15,165 bases of DNA from Paraglomus occultum (Eukaryota > Glomeromycota > Glomeromycetes > Paraglomerales > Paraglomeraceae). The translations under genes were made by a program, and so were the position numbers. This document shows, in pieces, positions 1 through 5,833 of this stretch. The notes beneath the pieces were generated by a model. The model worked only from the letters and a program-made list of their open reading frames with translations, was not told where the DNA came from and did not search any database. The first letter of the stretch is position 1, and each line of letters begins with the position of its first letter. The stretch lies in NCBI GenBank assembly GCA_910592205.1, contig CAJVPJ010000881.1:1-15165 (forward strand), in the 5' to 3' direction.

Positions 1-50
1 AGTTCTCTTGTTTTGATTGGTATAGTTTCTCTTCGTTTTATTTCTGTTTT

Positions 51-79
51 TTGATTTAAGAGAATTTTTAACCTATAAT
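51..79 (+). promoter_or_regulatory. Sigma-70-type promoter giving a near-leaderless transcript
   Basis: TTGATT at 51-56 and TATAAT at 74-79 are separated by exactly 17 bp. The ATG of the LRR gene at 85 lies only 5 nt after the -10 box, so transcription should start at or beside the start codon. There is no Shine-Dalgarno and no room for one. The boxes are seen; the start site is inferred. Confidence 0.65.
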
Positions 80-84
80 AAAAA

Positions 85-1119
85 ATGGTAAACGCACAAC
101 AGTGATTAGAAAAGGAATATCCTAATAAAAGCAAAGTTACAGAAATTTCAACCCCTTTTCTAAGAATTTTAAAAGGTGATTTGAAAGTAGAGAACTATAC
201 TGAATTAAAAAAAATCAACTGTTCTCATAATGAAATAACAAAATTGACAATTAATAACTGTCCTAAGTTAGAAGTGGTTCACTGTTCTGATAATTTGCTA
301 ACTGAATTGAGTATATTAAATTGTCCAAGTCTAATTGAAATTTGTTTTTCTAATAATCAGTTGAGTAAACTGCAGTTAGATGGTGTTGCTGAGACTGAGT
401 GAGGACAGATTCAGAAACAATTAAAAGCTTGTCTGAAAAGAAATAGGAAAGGAAAAGAGTATTATGACTTACAAATTTGAAAAAAAGAAAAAGAAGAAAA
501 AGAAATTCAAGAGACTCAAAGTGAAGAATCTTCCTCTATTCATTCGGAGATAACTAATGCTACTTCAACCCTCACTCCCCTTTTACGTACCTATTCGTTA
601 GGTCGACCTGTTCGATCTTATCAAGGTCAACTAGAAATTAATCAAGAGGAAATTATATCAACTTTTATTCAGAGCCCAAATGTTGATTCTTTTTCTGAAG
701 GTAGTCAATTTTCTGCTCAAATGAAAGTTAACCAACGTTTAGAGGAGTTAAAGGGTCAGATTTTGGTTTTAAATGACAAAATTTCAACCTTAGAAAGAGA
801 AAAAAAAGATTTGCAAGAAACCAATGAATCACTAAGGACTAGTTTGAATAATTACGTTAATTCTTTGTTAGATTCCTTAATTCAAGAACAAGAAAATTTT
901 AATGTCGATGATGACAATCTAAGTATTTACCTAAAAAATCAGCAAAGAACAATTGATAATTTAGAAGAAAGTCTTGGTAAAGAATTAAATTCAGAACAGT
1001 CTCGCAATCTTCGTGGAATTCAGAAACAACTTGCCTGGTTTCGTGAGGAACAAATGAAAAGAAAGTTAGAAAGGTTAGAAGAGCAACTTCAAAATCAGAT
1101 TCTAGTTTCTCCTAAGTAA
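85..1119 (+). CDS. LRR protein with C-terminal coiled coil
   Basis: This 344-residue protein is read through three in-frame TGA codons taken as Trp (the first at 103-105). Residues 1-25 hold the N-terminal module 'QQWLEKEYPNK'. Roughly three 22-23-residue leucine-rich repeats follow to about residue 106, with the spacing 'L-xx-INCSHNEITKLTI' and 'NCPKLEVVHCSDNLLTEL'. A Lys/Glu-rich then Ser-rich linker runs to about 211, and residues 212-340 are heptad-like coiled coil. No signal peptide or membrane span is visible, so it should be cytoplasmic or exported by an unknown route. LRR domains bind proteins; in an intracellular symbiont a host-protein target is a reasonable guess, not shown. The start was chosen because it sits next to a good promoter. 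It resembles the genes at 9858-10814 and 14337-15017 in architecture. Confidence 0.85.
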
Positions 1120-1126
1120 AAAGTGA

Positions 1127-1144
1127 AGTTTTGTAATCAAAACT
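1127..1144 (+). terminator. Hairpin just after the LRR gene
   Basis: AGTTTTG and CAAAACT form a perfect 7-bp stem with a TAAT loop, 7 nt after the TAA at 1117-1119. No T run follows, so it may be a weak terminator or a 3' stabilising hairpin. Confidence 0.4.
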
Positions 1145-1164
1145 AAACTCCAAAAAATTCGCCC

Positions 1165-1209
1165 GGGGGTCTGGGGGGATTTATAATTTATCTGGGGGAC
1201 AATAGGGGG
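1165..1209 (+). other. Four G-runs, potential G-quadruplex
   Basis: Runs of 5, 6, 5 and 5 G lie at 1165-1169, 1173-1178, 1194-1198 and 1205-1209, with spacers of 3, 15 and 6 nt. Such runs are rare in AT-rich DNA and here mark the left edge of a GC-richer patch that continues through the next gene. The motif is seen; folding is inferred. Confidence 0.5.
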
Positions 1210-1259
1210 AATAAAACAGGGTTAGTAAGGGTAAAATACTTATATAATATCTTTCATGT

Positions 1260-1296
1260 AAATATATTGGTCTCCAAGACAGACCAAGGTATATTT
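1260..1296 (+). other. Long hairpin upstream of the zinc-ribbon gene
   Basis: TTGGTCT (1267-1273) and AGACCAA (1281-1287) pair perfectly around a 7-nt loop. AAATATA (1260-1266) pairs with TATATTT (1290-1296) across a two-base GG bulge, giving a 14-bp stem. It lies about 70 nt before the next start codon and downstream of a TATATAAT-like sequence near 1241-1250, so it may be a structured leader. No T tract follows, which argues against a simple terminator. Confidence 0.45.
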
Positions 1297-1366
1297 AAAA
1301 TAAGTTTATTGGAAAAAAGGGGATTATACACGTATGCGAAAGATAGCATTTCGTTAGTTCAAAAAT

Positions 1367-1987
1367 ATGGCAAAGGAAAAGTTAGGGATTTTCAATTGAG
1401 ACATCCCTGAAAACATTTTCATCAGTGGGGCGATAAATTGCTCGCGGAAATTTGGGGGGTGTGGGCGGTGGCATAGTTTCGATATCGACGAACAGGGCGA
1501 AATTGAGTTTGATTTAACTTGGGAAAATGCCAAGGGTGAGTTTGAGTGTGAGAAATTTGCGGACTGGTTAGAGGAGGAGGCTCGCCAGGAGTGAGCCAGT
1601 GAATTTAAGGAGAGATTTTTGCAGGAGCAAGAAGCGAGCCAAGAAATAGAGCGAGCAGGGCAAAAAGTTAGTGAAAGGCAAGAGAAAATAAGAGCGGGGG
1701 TGAAATTGGAGGAAAGGCAATTTGAGAAAGAGTGAGGGGCAGTGCGTCCGGTGGGTTTTCGCAAAAAGAAGTTGGAAATTTTTCTTTGTGGGAACTGTTC
1801 GCGAGAGCTAAAAGGAGCGGGAAGGCATGGCAGAGCCAAGAATCGCCACAATCCCGTTTTTTGAGGGTTAGAAGTAAGTGAGAAAATTTTGTGCGGGGAG
1901 TGTTTAGAAACTAGAAAAGGGGCCATGCCCGCACCGCGGAGGAAAGAGTTTAATCGGTATTGGAAAGAAGGGAGGTTTAGGGATTAG
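1367..1987 (+). CDS. Zinc-ribbon protein of unknown function, atypical base composition
   Basis: This 206-residue protein has four TGA Trp codons alongside four TGG. The C-terminal part carries two CxxC pairs, C141-GN-C144 and C176-GE-C179, about 31 residues apart, typical of a zinc ribbon or treble clef. The N-terminal part has a further Cys cluster (C25, C32, C61), and a charged helical stretch (about residues 62-125) joins the two. The start follows an in-frame TAG at 1355-1357 and has no Shine-Dalgarno. Codon use favours GGG, GAG, GCG and CGG, unlike all neighbours, which suggests recent arrival. I do not recognise the family. A nucleic-acid-binding role is possible from the ribbon, and plasmid or phage origin is a guess. 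Confidence 0.7.
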
Positions 1988-2005
1988 GGGAGGGATAAAC
2001 TTCTT

Positions 2006-2533
2006 TTATTTCTGTCCTGATTCTAAAGTATCCGAATAAATTGTTTCAATATTTGCAGAACTTGCTGGAACCGTTGCTGCCATTACTTGGTTTGCCACAT
2101 TCGTTTCCGGTCTCCTTCATTCTAAAGAAAGCCGTGGAATTGGAATGTTTAAGGAGTTAATGGAGAGAACACAAGAACTTAAAACGGCAAACAAACTAGC
2201 GAAAGATGTTATTATTATCCCAGTTAATACTTGAATAAAATTTCGATTGTAACAGTTTTGGATATTGCAATTTGGATTTGAGGTGTCACTTGTCATATAA
2301 CGAACAACGTCACCATTGTAAGAATAGGGATAAGGACAAGGAAGAGAATAAACAAACGCTATACCGCTAGAACTACTGCATTTATATAACGTTTCGAACG
2401 TTTCGGTACACCCCCCTAAATTTTTCAGATAACAAGTTGAACCAACTGAACGATAAGAAGTAATGATAACTATCAAACCACTAGTTGAAAGACAAATCGA
2501 GGTTATAAACAATAATCATCAGCGTCCAATCAT
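2006..2533 (-). CDS. Two-span membrane protein with Cys-rich outer loop
   Basis: The protein is 175 residues, extended at both ends by TGA Trp codons (W5, W6 and W139). It begins 'MIGRWWLLFITSICLS', a first span at about residues 5-27. Residues 28-98 form a loop with six Cys (34, 42, 52, 66, 89, 94), a Ser run and a Pro/Tyr-rich stretch, probably outside and disulfide-bonded. A second span runs from about 99 to 125, and a polar tail from 126 to 175 is probably cytoplasmic. The layout matches the gene at 10830-11378, though I see no clear sequence match. A TTG start further in would cut the first span, so the ATG was preferred. Function unknown; a surface role is inferred. Confidence 0.75.
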
Positions 2534-2548
2534 AACATTTAAACTTTT

Positions 2549-2572
2549 ACGGTTTTTTTAAAAATAAACCGT
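2549..2572. promoter_or_regulatory. ACGGTTT/AAACCGT inverted repeat upstream of membrane-protein gene
   Basis: Arms ACGGTTT (2549-2555) and AAACCGT (2566-2572) flank a 10-nt AT loop, 16-39 nt upstream of the ATG at 2533. The same ACCGT core occurs twice in the promoter of the membrane-protein gene at 14230, so it may be an operator. That role is inference. Confidence 0.35.
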
Positions 2573-2699
2573 TATTTATGAGATGATTTGTGGTGAGTGA
2601 TTATAAATAATCAGAAACTAGCAATTAGTAAAAAAATGAAGAAAAATTTTACTGTTAGACCAATTCTTTTGATTAACAACTTAGTCCGCAAAGAAAAAA

Positions 2700-2962
2700 C
2701 TATCTTTTGCGATAAATTTCTCGACGATGACCCACTTCGATCACAATTATCAAAATTTGCTGATGTTCGATTTGATAAATAACGCGGTAATCCTCAAAAC
2801 GAAAACGAAAAAGTCCTTTATAGTCGTGTCGCAAAGGTTCACCAATATTAACCGGATCTTGGGCTAATAAGTTTCTACTTTTTCGACAATCTTTTTAACT
2901 AGAATAAAATCTATCTTTTTTAGGTCTTTTTGAGCCCGCTTTTCCCAAACAACCTTATACAT
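2700..2962 (-). pseudogene. RelE/ParE-family toxin gene, frameshifted
   Basis: The frame starts at 2962, overlapping the stop of the antitoxin gene by 8 nt, the usual arrangement for these pairs. Both halves look like a RelE/ParE mRNA-interferase-fold protein of about 87 residues: a basic N-terminal helix region before the break, then the conserved basic, aromatic and strand-forming C-terminal half. Between about 2861 and 2870 one base is missing relative to a continuous frame, and the upstream frame meets TAG at once, so the product as read stops after about 31 residues. The locus is therefore inactive unless this is a sequencing error. The ribosome-dependent mRNA-cleavage role is family knowledge. 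The opposite-strand frame at 2597-2782 lies over this gene and is not credited. Confidence 0.7.
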
Positions 2963-3179
2963 TTTTTGGCTCTAAACTTTTTAAAAGTTCTTCGGTAGTG
3001 TAATAAGATTTATTCTTAGCATTTATTCTTTCCAGAGCAATACGAAAGTCCGCAATTTTTTCCAAGTATTCTAATAAAGCTTCGGTCACATAAAACTCGA
3101 TAGGACGCTTATTAACAGCAGAAAAATATTCTAACTGACTTTCTAAGGTTTTAGGCAAGTTTAAAGTTAAATTTAGCAT
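2955..3179 (-). CDS. Ribbon-helix-helix antitoxin (RelB/ParD-like)
   Basis: The 74-residue protein begins with a short strand, 'LNLTLNLPKTLESQLEYFS', followed by two helices to about residue 42 in ribbon-helix-helix style. A charged tail with 'YYTTEELLKSLEPKNV' presumably wraps the toxin. The stop overlaps the toxin start by 8 nt. In this family the N-terminus binds the operator and represses the pair while the tail neutralises the toxin. The frame is intact although its toxin partner is broken, so it may persist as a repressor or stand-alone antidote. Its start lies 11 bp from the divergent start at 3191, so the two genes must share or overlap promoter elements. Confidence 0.75.
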   Translation of the reverse strand: MLNLTLNLPKTLESQLEYFSAVNKRPIEFYVTEALLEYLEKIADFRIALERINAKNKSYYTTEELLKSLEPKNV

Positions 3180-3190
3180 AATTATTTTTT

Positions 3191-3448
3191 ATGAGTAACA
3201 ACCTAGATTCGAAATGAATAAATCAGCAAGAAATAAAAACACGGATTTTAGAAGTAAAAGAATTGACCGATAAGAATTTACGCAGTTATTTAGTTTTGAA
3301 ATTGGAACATTTAGACGGGGTTTTTGTCTTTGCTTCGCAAGTGCCAGAGCATAGGTGAATAGATTTGACCGAGGGCAAGGAATACACTTTTACTATTGCT
3401 GAGAATGATAAGGGATATAAGAATTTGTTAGATTTTGACTATTTTTAA
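3191..3448 (+). CDS. Small protein of unknown function, possible OB-like fold
   Basis: This 85-residue frame is visible only when TGA is read as Trp (two codons). After a short charged helix (residues 1-20) it alternates strand-like segments, such as 'RSYLVLKLEHLDGVFVFASQ' and 'EYTFTIAENDKGYKNLLDF', which could form a small beta barrel. Basic and acidic residues are balanced and there is no signal or membrane span. It is divergent from the antitoxin gene with 11 bp between start codons, and a good terminator lies about 80 nt downstream. I do not recognise the family. An OB-type nucleic-acid-binding protein is a guess from the strand pattern. Confidence 0.65.
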
Positions 3449-3529
3449 TCCCTTTTTTTTTGTTTTTTTTAATGATTAAAGGGTTAAAGGCTAATTATTT
3501 CTTTTTTTCTACCTTCCCCCATTCTCCCT

Positions 3530-3549
3530 CGCCCACTGGCGTTTTTTTT
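3530..3549 (+). terminator. Rho-independent terminator
   Basis: CGCC and GGCG form a short GC stem around the loop CACT (3530-3541), followed by eight T (3542-3549). It faces the plus-strand gene at 3191-3448, about 80 nt after its stop. Confidence 0.6.
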
Positions 3550-3584
3550 CGATAGTAGAAGGGAGCTAACCAACAAAAAAGTCG

Positions 3585-3866
3585 CTAAACCCCTACCTCT
3601 CTCAGAGCCTGAAACACTTCCTCAGTTTTACTTTCTACTCCTAACTGAATTAGAGCTTTTACTAAGCGGCTGGCACTGATTTTGCGACTGCTTTGCAGGT
3701 TTAGTTTTTCGAGTAGACTGGTGAGATTATGCCAACTAGCATCATCCAAACGAAAAGTTCGCACTCGCGAGTAAGCAGTGCGAGTGATTTGTACTACCTT
3801 TTCCGCTGGGATGCGTTCTATATTTAGTTTGCTTTTTTGGGCTCGCTCTTGCAATTTTTTAGCCAT
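3585..3866 (-). CDS. Ribbon-helix-helix partition partner of ParA, copy 1
   Basis: The 93-residue protein has a basic N-terminal arm (residues 1-35, rich in Lys and Arg), which in ParG/Omega-type proteins contacts ParA. A strand-helix-helix core follows: 'VRTFRLDDASWHNLTSLLEK', then a second helix 'ISASRLVKALIQLGVES'. It starts 34 bp after the parA stop on the same strand, the standard parA-partner order. In the known systems such a protein binds centromere repeats and represses the par promoter. The heptads at 3880-3897, 4678-4754 and 5510-5538 are the natural targets, which is inference. It is identical in DNA to the copy at 5552-5833. Its start is fixed by the upstream heptads and the leader shared by both copies. 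Confidence 0.8.
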   Translation of the reverse strand: MAKKLQERAQKSKLNIERIPAEKVVQITRTAYSRVRTFRLDDASWHNLTSLLEKLNLQSSRKISASRLVKALIQLGVESKTEEVFQALREVGV

Positions 3867-3879
3867 AGGTTTTAGTTTT

Positions 3880-3897
3880 GTATTACAATTGTATTAC
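3880..3897. promoter_or_regulatory. Two GTAWTAC heptads before partner gene copy 1
   Basis: GTATTAC occurs at 3880-3886 and 3891-3897, 11 bp apart with a 4-bp AT spacer, in the gap between parA and the partner gene. They match the heptads of the two larger clusters and lie inside the inverted repeat. Confidence 0.7.
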
Positions 3898-3900
3898 ACT

Positions 3901-4656
3901 TTATATTTTAGTGAGTTCGGTTACTAGCTGGCGGTATTCTTTTACCGCTTTGCTTTTGGGAGCAAATATTTGTATGGGTTCGTTTACTATGCGAGCTTGG
4001 TTTATTATTTCCGCTTTGCTAATAACTGTTTTTAGTAAGTGATCTTGGTAAGTAGTTAGTTCTCCTGCTAGGTAAGAATTAGTTTGCTTAGTGCGTAGGT
4101 CTAAACTGTTACGGAGAATAAAGTATTGGAAAGGTTTTTTTTCTTTTACCTCTTGCACGGTTTCTAATAAATCGGCCATGCCATCTAAGGCTCCTTTGTC
4201 CGCTAAGAGGGGAATTAGTAAGATATTGGCGACATACAGAGCGTTAATAGTAATTACTCCTAAGTTAGGTGGGCAATCTAGTAAGCAGTAATCATAATCA
4301 GTCACTATTCTACTTAAATGATTAGCCAAAATTTTCTCCCGGTAAATAGTAGTAATTCGTTCGGTCGCTCGGGCTAAGTGAATAGTGCTAGGAATGATAT
4401 CTAACTTGCTTAGTTTACGATCTTTGATTTGAGCGTGCTGAATAGTTTCTTTGATATCCAAACGAGTGTTTAAGAATAAATCTTTGATATTAGGCTGTTC
4501 AGAATTTGCGGCACAGAAAATTTGGCAACTGTGGGCTTGGGGATCTAAGTCAATGAGGAGAACTTTTTTCTTTTGAGCCAGTTCGTAGGCTAGGTTAACA
4601 GTTACGGTGGATTTACCGACTCCTCCTTTTTGATTGATTATAGCAATGGTTTTCAT
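3901..4656 (-). CDS. parA: ParA-type partition ATPase
   Basis: This 251-residue protein belongs to the small ParA/Soj class and has no N-terminal DNA-binding extension. The deviant Walker A 'KGGVGKST' is at residues 10-17 with the signature Lys K10 and K15. Walker A' is 'LLIDLDPQ' (D36, D38), and Walker B is 'CLLDCPP' (D127). ATP-driven ParA dimers bind nucleoid DNA and move the partner-bound centromere, so plasmid copies or chromosome origins segregate. The short form with a ribbon-helix-helix partner downstream is the plasmid type Ib pattern. Six GTAWTAC heptads lie at 4678-4754, about 20-100 bp upstream, overlapping a TATAAT, so autorepression by the partner is likely. No substitutions in key residues are seen. 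Confidence 0.93.
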   Translation of the reverse strand: MKTIAIINQKGGVGKSTVTVNLAYELAQKKKVLLIDLDPQAHSCQIFCAANSEQPNIKDLFLNTRLDIKETIQHAQIKDRKLSKLDIIPSTIHLARATERITTIYREKILANHLSRIVTDYDYCLLDCPPNLGVITINALYVANILLIPLLADKGALDGMADLLETVQEVKEKKPFQYFILRNSLDLRTKQTNSYLAGELTTYQDHLLKTVISKAEIINQARIVNEPIQIFAPKSKAVKEYRQLVTELTKI

Positions 4657-4677
4657 ACTTTTAATTTAATTTTAATT

Positions 4678-4754
4678 ATAATACATTTGTAATACAATTG
4701 TGTTACTTATAACTTGTTTTTGTTTGTAATACTTTTGTATTACATTTGTAATAC
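4678..4754. promoter_or_regulatory. Six-heptad array upstream of parA (operator/centromere candidate)
   Basis: Heptads start at 4678 (ATAATAC), 4689 (GTAATAC), 4700 (GTGTTAC), 4726 (GTAATAC), 4737 (GTATTAC) and 4748 (GTAATAC). Within each triplet the step is exactly 11 bp, with 4-bp all-AT spacers. The two triplets are 26 bp apart between their nearest starts. GTAWTAC is a pseudo-palindrome about its central base. One-turn phasing is what ribbon-helix-helix partition proteins use; their binding here is inferred. Confidence 0.75.
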
Positions 4755-4791
4755 ATGTTATTTAGGAAGTTCAATTAATCAACGAATCGAA

Positions 4792-5169
4792 CTATTCTCA
4801 ATCAAAAGCAATACCTCAAGCTGCTTTAACTTTTTGCATTACTTCTTTACTAACCACTCCCAACTTTTCTTTAAAACGTATTCCCTTATCCCAAGTAAAA
4901 GGAGAGTCACAGAGAATTTTACTTGGTTCATCTAGACCATTTTCTTTAGTATTTTTGATAAAAACTTCCACTGGTAGAATATTATCAAATTCATCAGTAG
5001 TTAGCGGTAAAACCACTATCGAACTATCGTACTCATTTCGCTCATTACGGCTAATTATTAGCACCGGACGATAATCTTTGCTCAACTCTTTGATTCGCTC
5101 GGGGTTCTTTAATAATCAAATTTCCCCGTAGCGGGGAAAAATTGGCAAGTCATTTATTCTACCTTTCAT
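4792..5169 (-). CDS. mazF: MazF-family endoribonuclease toxin, locus 1
   Basis: This 125-residue protein is intact once TGA is read as Trp, with an extra start segment and tail outside the longest TGA-free stretch. It shows the MazF/PemK fold signs: 'RYGEIW' at about residues 13-18, with Trp encoded by TGA, then 'RPVLIIS' after a charged loop, and 'VVLPLTT' in the next strand. The family cleaves mRNA at short motifs when its antitoxin decays. The ATG lies 11 nt inside the end of the antitoxin frame and is preceded by GGGAG 7 nt upstream, a clear Shine-Dalgarno, as expected for an internal operon gene. It sits between parA and its antitoxin inside the inverted-repeat-bounded cassette. Confidence 0.85.
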
Positions 5170-5446
5170 TTTTTTTCTCCCGCTTATTTAGTTCAGACGA
5201 TAAATCTTCTCAGGAAATTTCTCCATAATTTTGGAGCATTTCTTGTATTTTTTTGCTCTTAGTTCGAATTTGATAACCTTTGATTAATTTTTGACTTAAT
5301 TCTTCTTTTTGTTGCTGTTGCTTTTGCTGCAATTTTTCCTCGACCGCTTCATTAATAAAACGACTAATTTCTCTACTAGAAATTAAACTCTTTATTTTAC
5401 TGTAAGTTTCCTCTCGAAAGTAGACATTCATATTTCGACCAGTCAT
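5159..5446 (-). CDS. Ribbon-helix-helix antitoxin of MazEF locus 1
   Basis: The 95-residue protein has one TGA Trp codon near its end. The N-terminus 'MNVYFREETYSKIKSLIS' gives a strand and first helix, and 'SREISRFINEAVEEKLQ' the second helix, a standard ribbon-helix-helix. A Gln-rich, charged helix follows, then a tail likely to bind MazF. The last 11 nt overlap the toxin start, so translation is probably coupled. In these pairs the antitoxin represses its own promoter, which must lie at 5447-5500, back to back with the promoter of the second partition-partner gene. It is of the ribbon-helix-helix type, not the AbrB-fold MazE of E. coli. Confidence 0.8.
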
Positions 5447-5509
5447 AATATGATATTTTTATGTAAGTAATGAATGTAGGCACTGAAATAATTTCTCCTA
5501 TTCTCCTAT

Positions 5510-5538
5510 ATAATACAAAAGTAATACAATTGTAATAC
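5510..5538. promoter_or_regulatory. Three-heptad array before partner gene copy 2
   Basis: ATAATAC (5510), GTAATAC (5521) and GTAATAC (5532) are spaced exactly 11 bp with AT-only 4-bp spacers. The first overlaps a TATAAT at 5509-5514, so protein bound here should block the promoter of copy 2. The first site lies outside the inverted repeat, the other two inside. Confidence 0.7.
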
Positions 5539-5833
5539 AAAACTAAAACCTATGGCTAAAAAATTGCAAGAGCGAGCCCAAAAAAGCAAACTAAATATAG
5601 AACGCATCCCAGCGGAAAAGGTAGTACAAATCACTCGCACTGCTTACTCGCGAGTGCGAACTTTTCGTTTGGATGATGCTAGTTGGCATAATCTCACCAG
5701 TCTACTCGAAAAACTAAACCTGCAAAGCAGTCGCAAAATCAGTGCCAGCCGCTTAGTAAAAGCTCTAATTCAGTTAGGAGTAGAAAGTAAAACTGAGGAA
5801 GTGTTTCAGGCTCTGAGAGAGGTAGGGGTTTAG
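5521..5833 (+). repeat. 313-bp perfect inverted repeat, copy 2
   Basis: This is the exact reverse complement of 3585-3897, with 1623 bp between the copies. Its last bases also supply the stop codon (5830-5832, minus strand) of the convergent gene at 5830-6975, suggesting the repeat arrived next to, or cut into, that gene. Confidence 0.95.
5552..5833 (+). CDS. Ribbon-helix-helix partition partner, copy 2
   Basis: This 93-residue protein is identical in protein and DNA to the copy at 3585-3866, with the same basic arm and ribbon-helix-helix core. Unlike copy 1 it is not behind parA. It faces away from the antitoxin gene at 5446 and has its own probable promoter (TATAAT at 5509-5514) covered by heptads. 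It would give a second, parA-independent source of the DNA-binding protein. The absence of any difference between the copies means a very recent duplication, ongoing gene conversion, or an assembly artefact. Its stop overlaps the stop of the convergent gene by 4 nt. Confidence 0.8.
   Translation: MAKKLQERAQKSKLNIERIPAEKVVQITRTAYSRVRTFRLDDASWHNLTSLLEKLNLQSSRKISASRLVKALIQLGVESKTEEVFQALREVGV

Larger units (their letters stand above)
3585..3897 (-). repeat. 313-bp perfect inverted repeat, copy 1
   Basis: By eye this stretch is base-for-base the reverse complement of 5521-5833. It contains the whole ribbon-helix-helix gene plus 31 bp upstream with two GTAWTAC heptads, and ends exactly at the stop codon. 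The flanks differ on both sides and no target-site duplication is visible. Confidence 0.95.

Noticed and set aside
1354-1926. 190-codon open frame on the minus strand
   Set aside because: It lies opposite the zinc-ribbon gene at 1367-1987. Its translation is Ser/Pro/Phe-rich with no domain, as expected from the complement of Glu/Gly/Lys-rich codons.
2597-2782. 61-codon plus-strand frame
   Set aside because: Its second half lies over the toxin pseudogene at 2700-2962, no start signal is seen, and the translation is not family-like.
3451-3482. CCCTTT...AAAGGG inverted repeat just after the gene at 3191-3448
   Set aside because: The arms are only 6 bp and the 20-nt loop is itself mostly T. The GC stem with eight T at 3530-3549 is a better terminator.
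3585-5833. Composite transposon or insertion sequence
   Set aside because: The inverted repeats are complete partition-partner genes, not insertion sequences. No transposase and no target duplication are visible.
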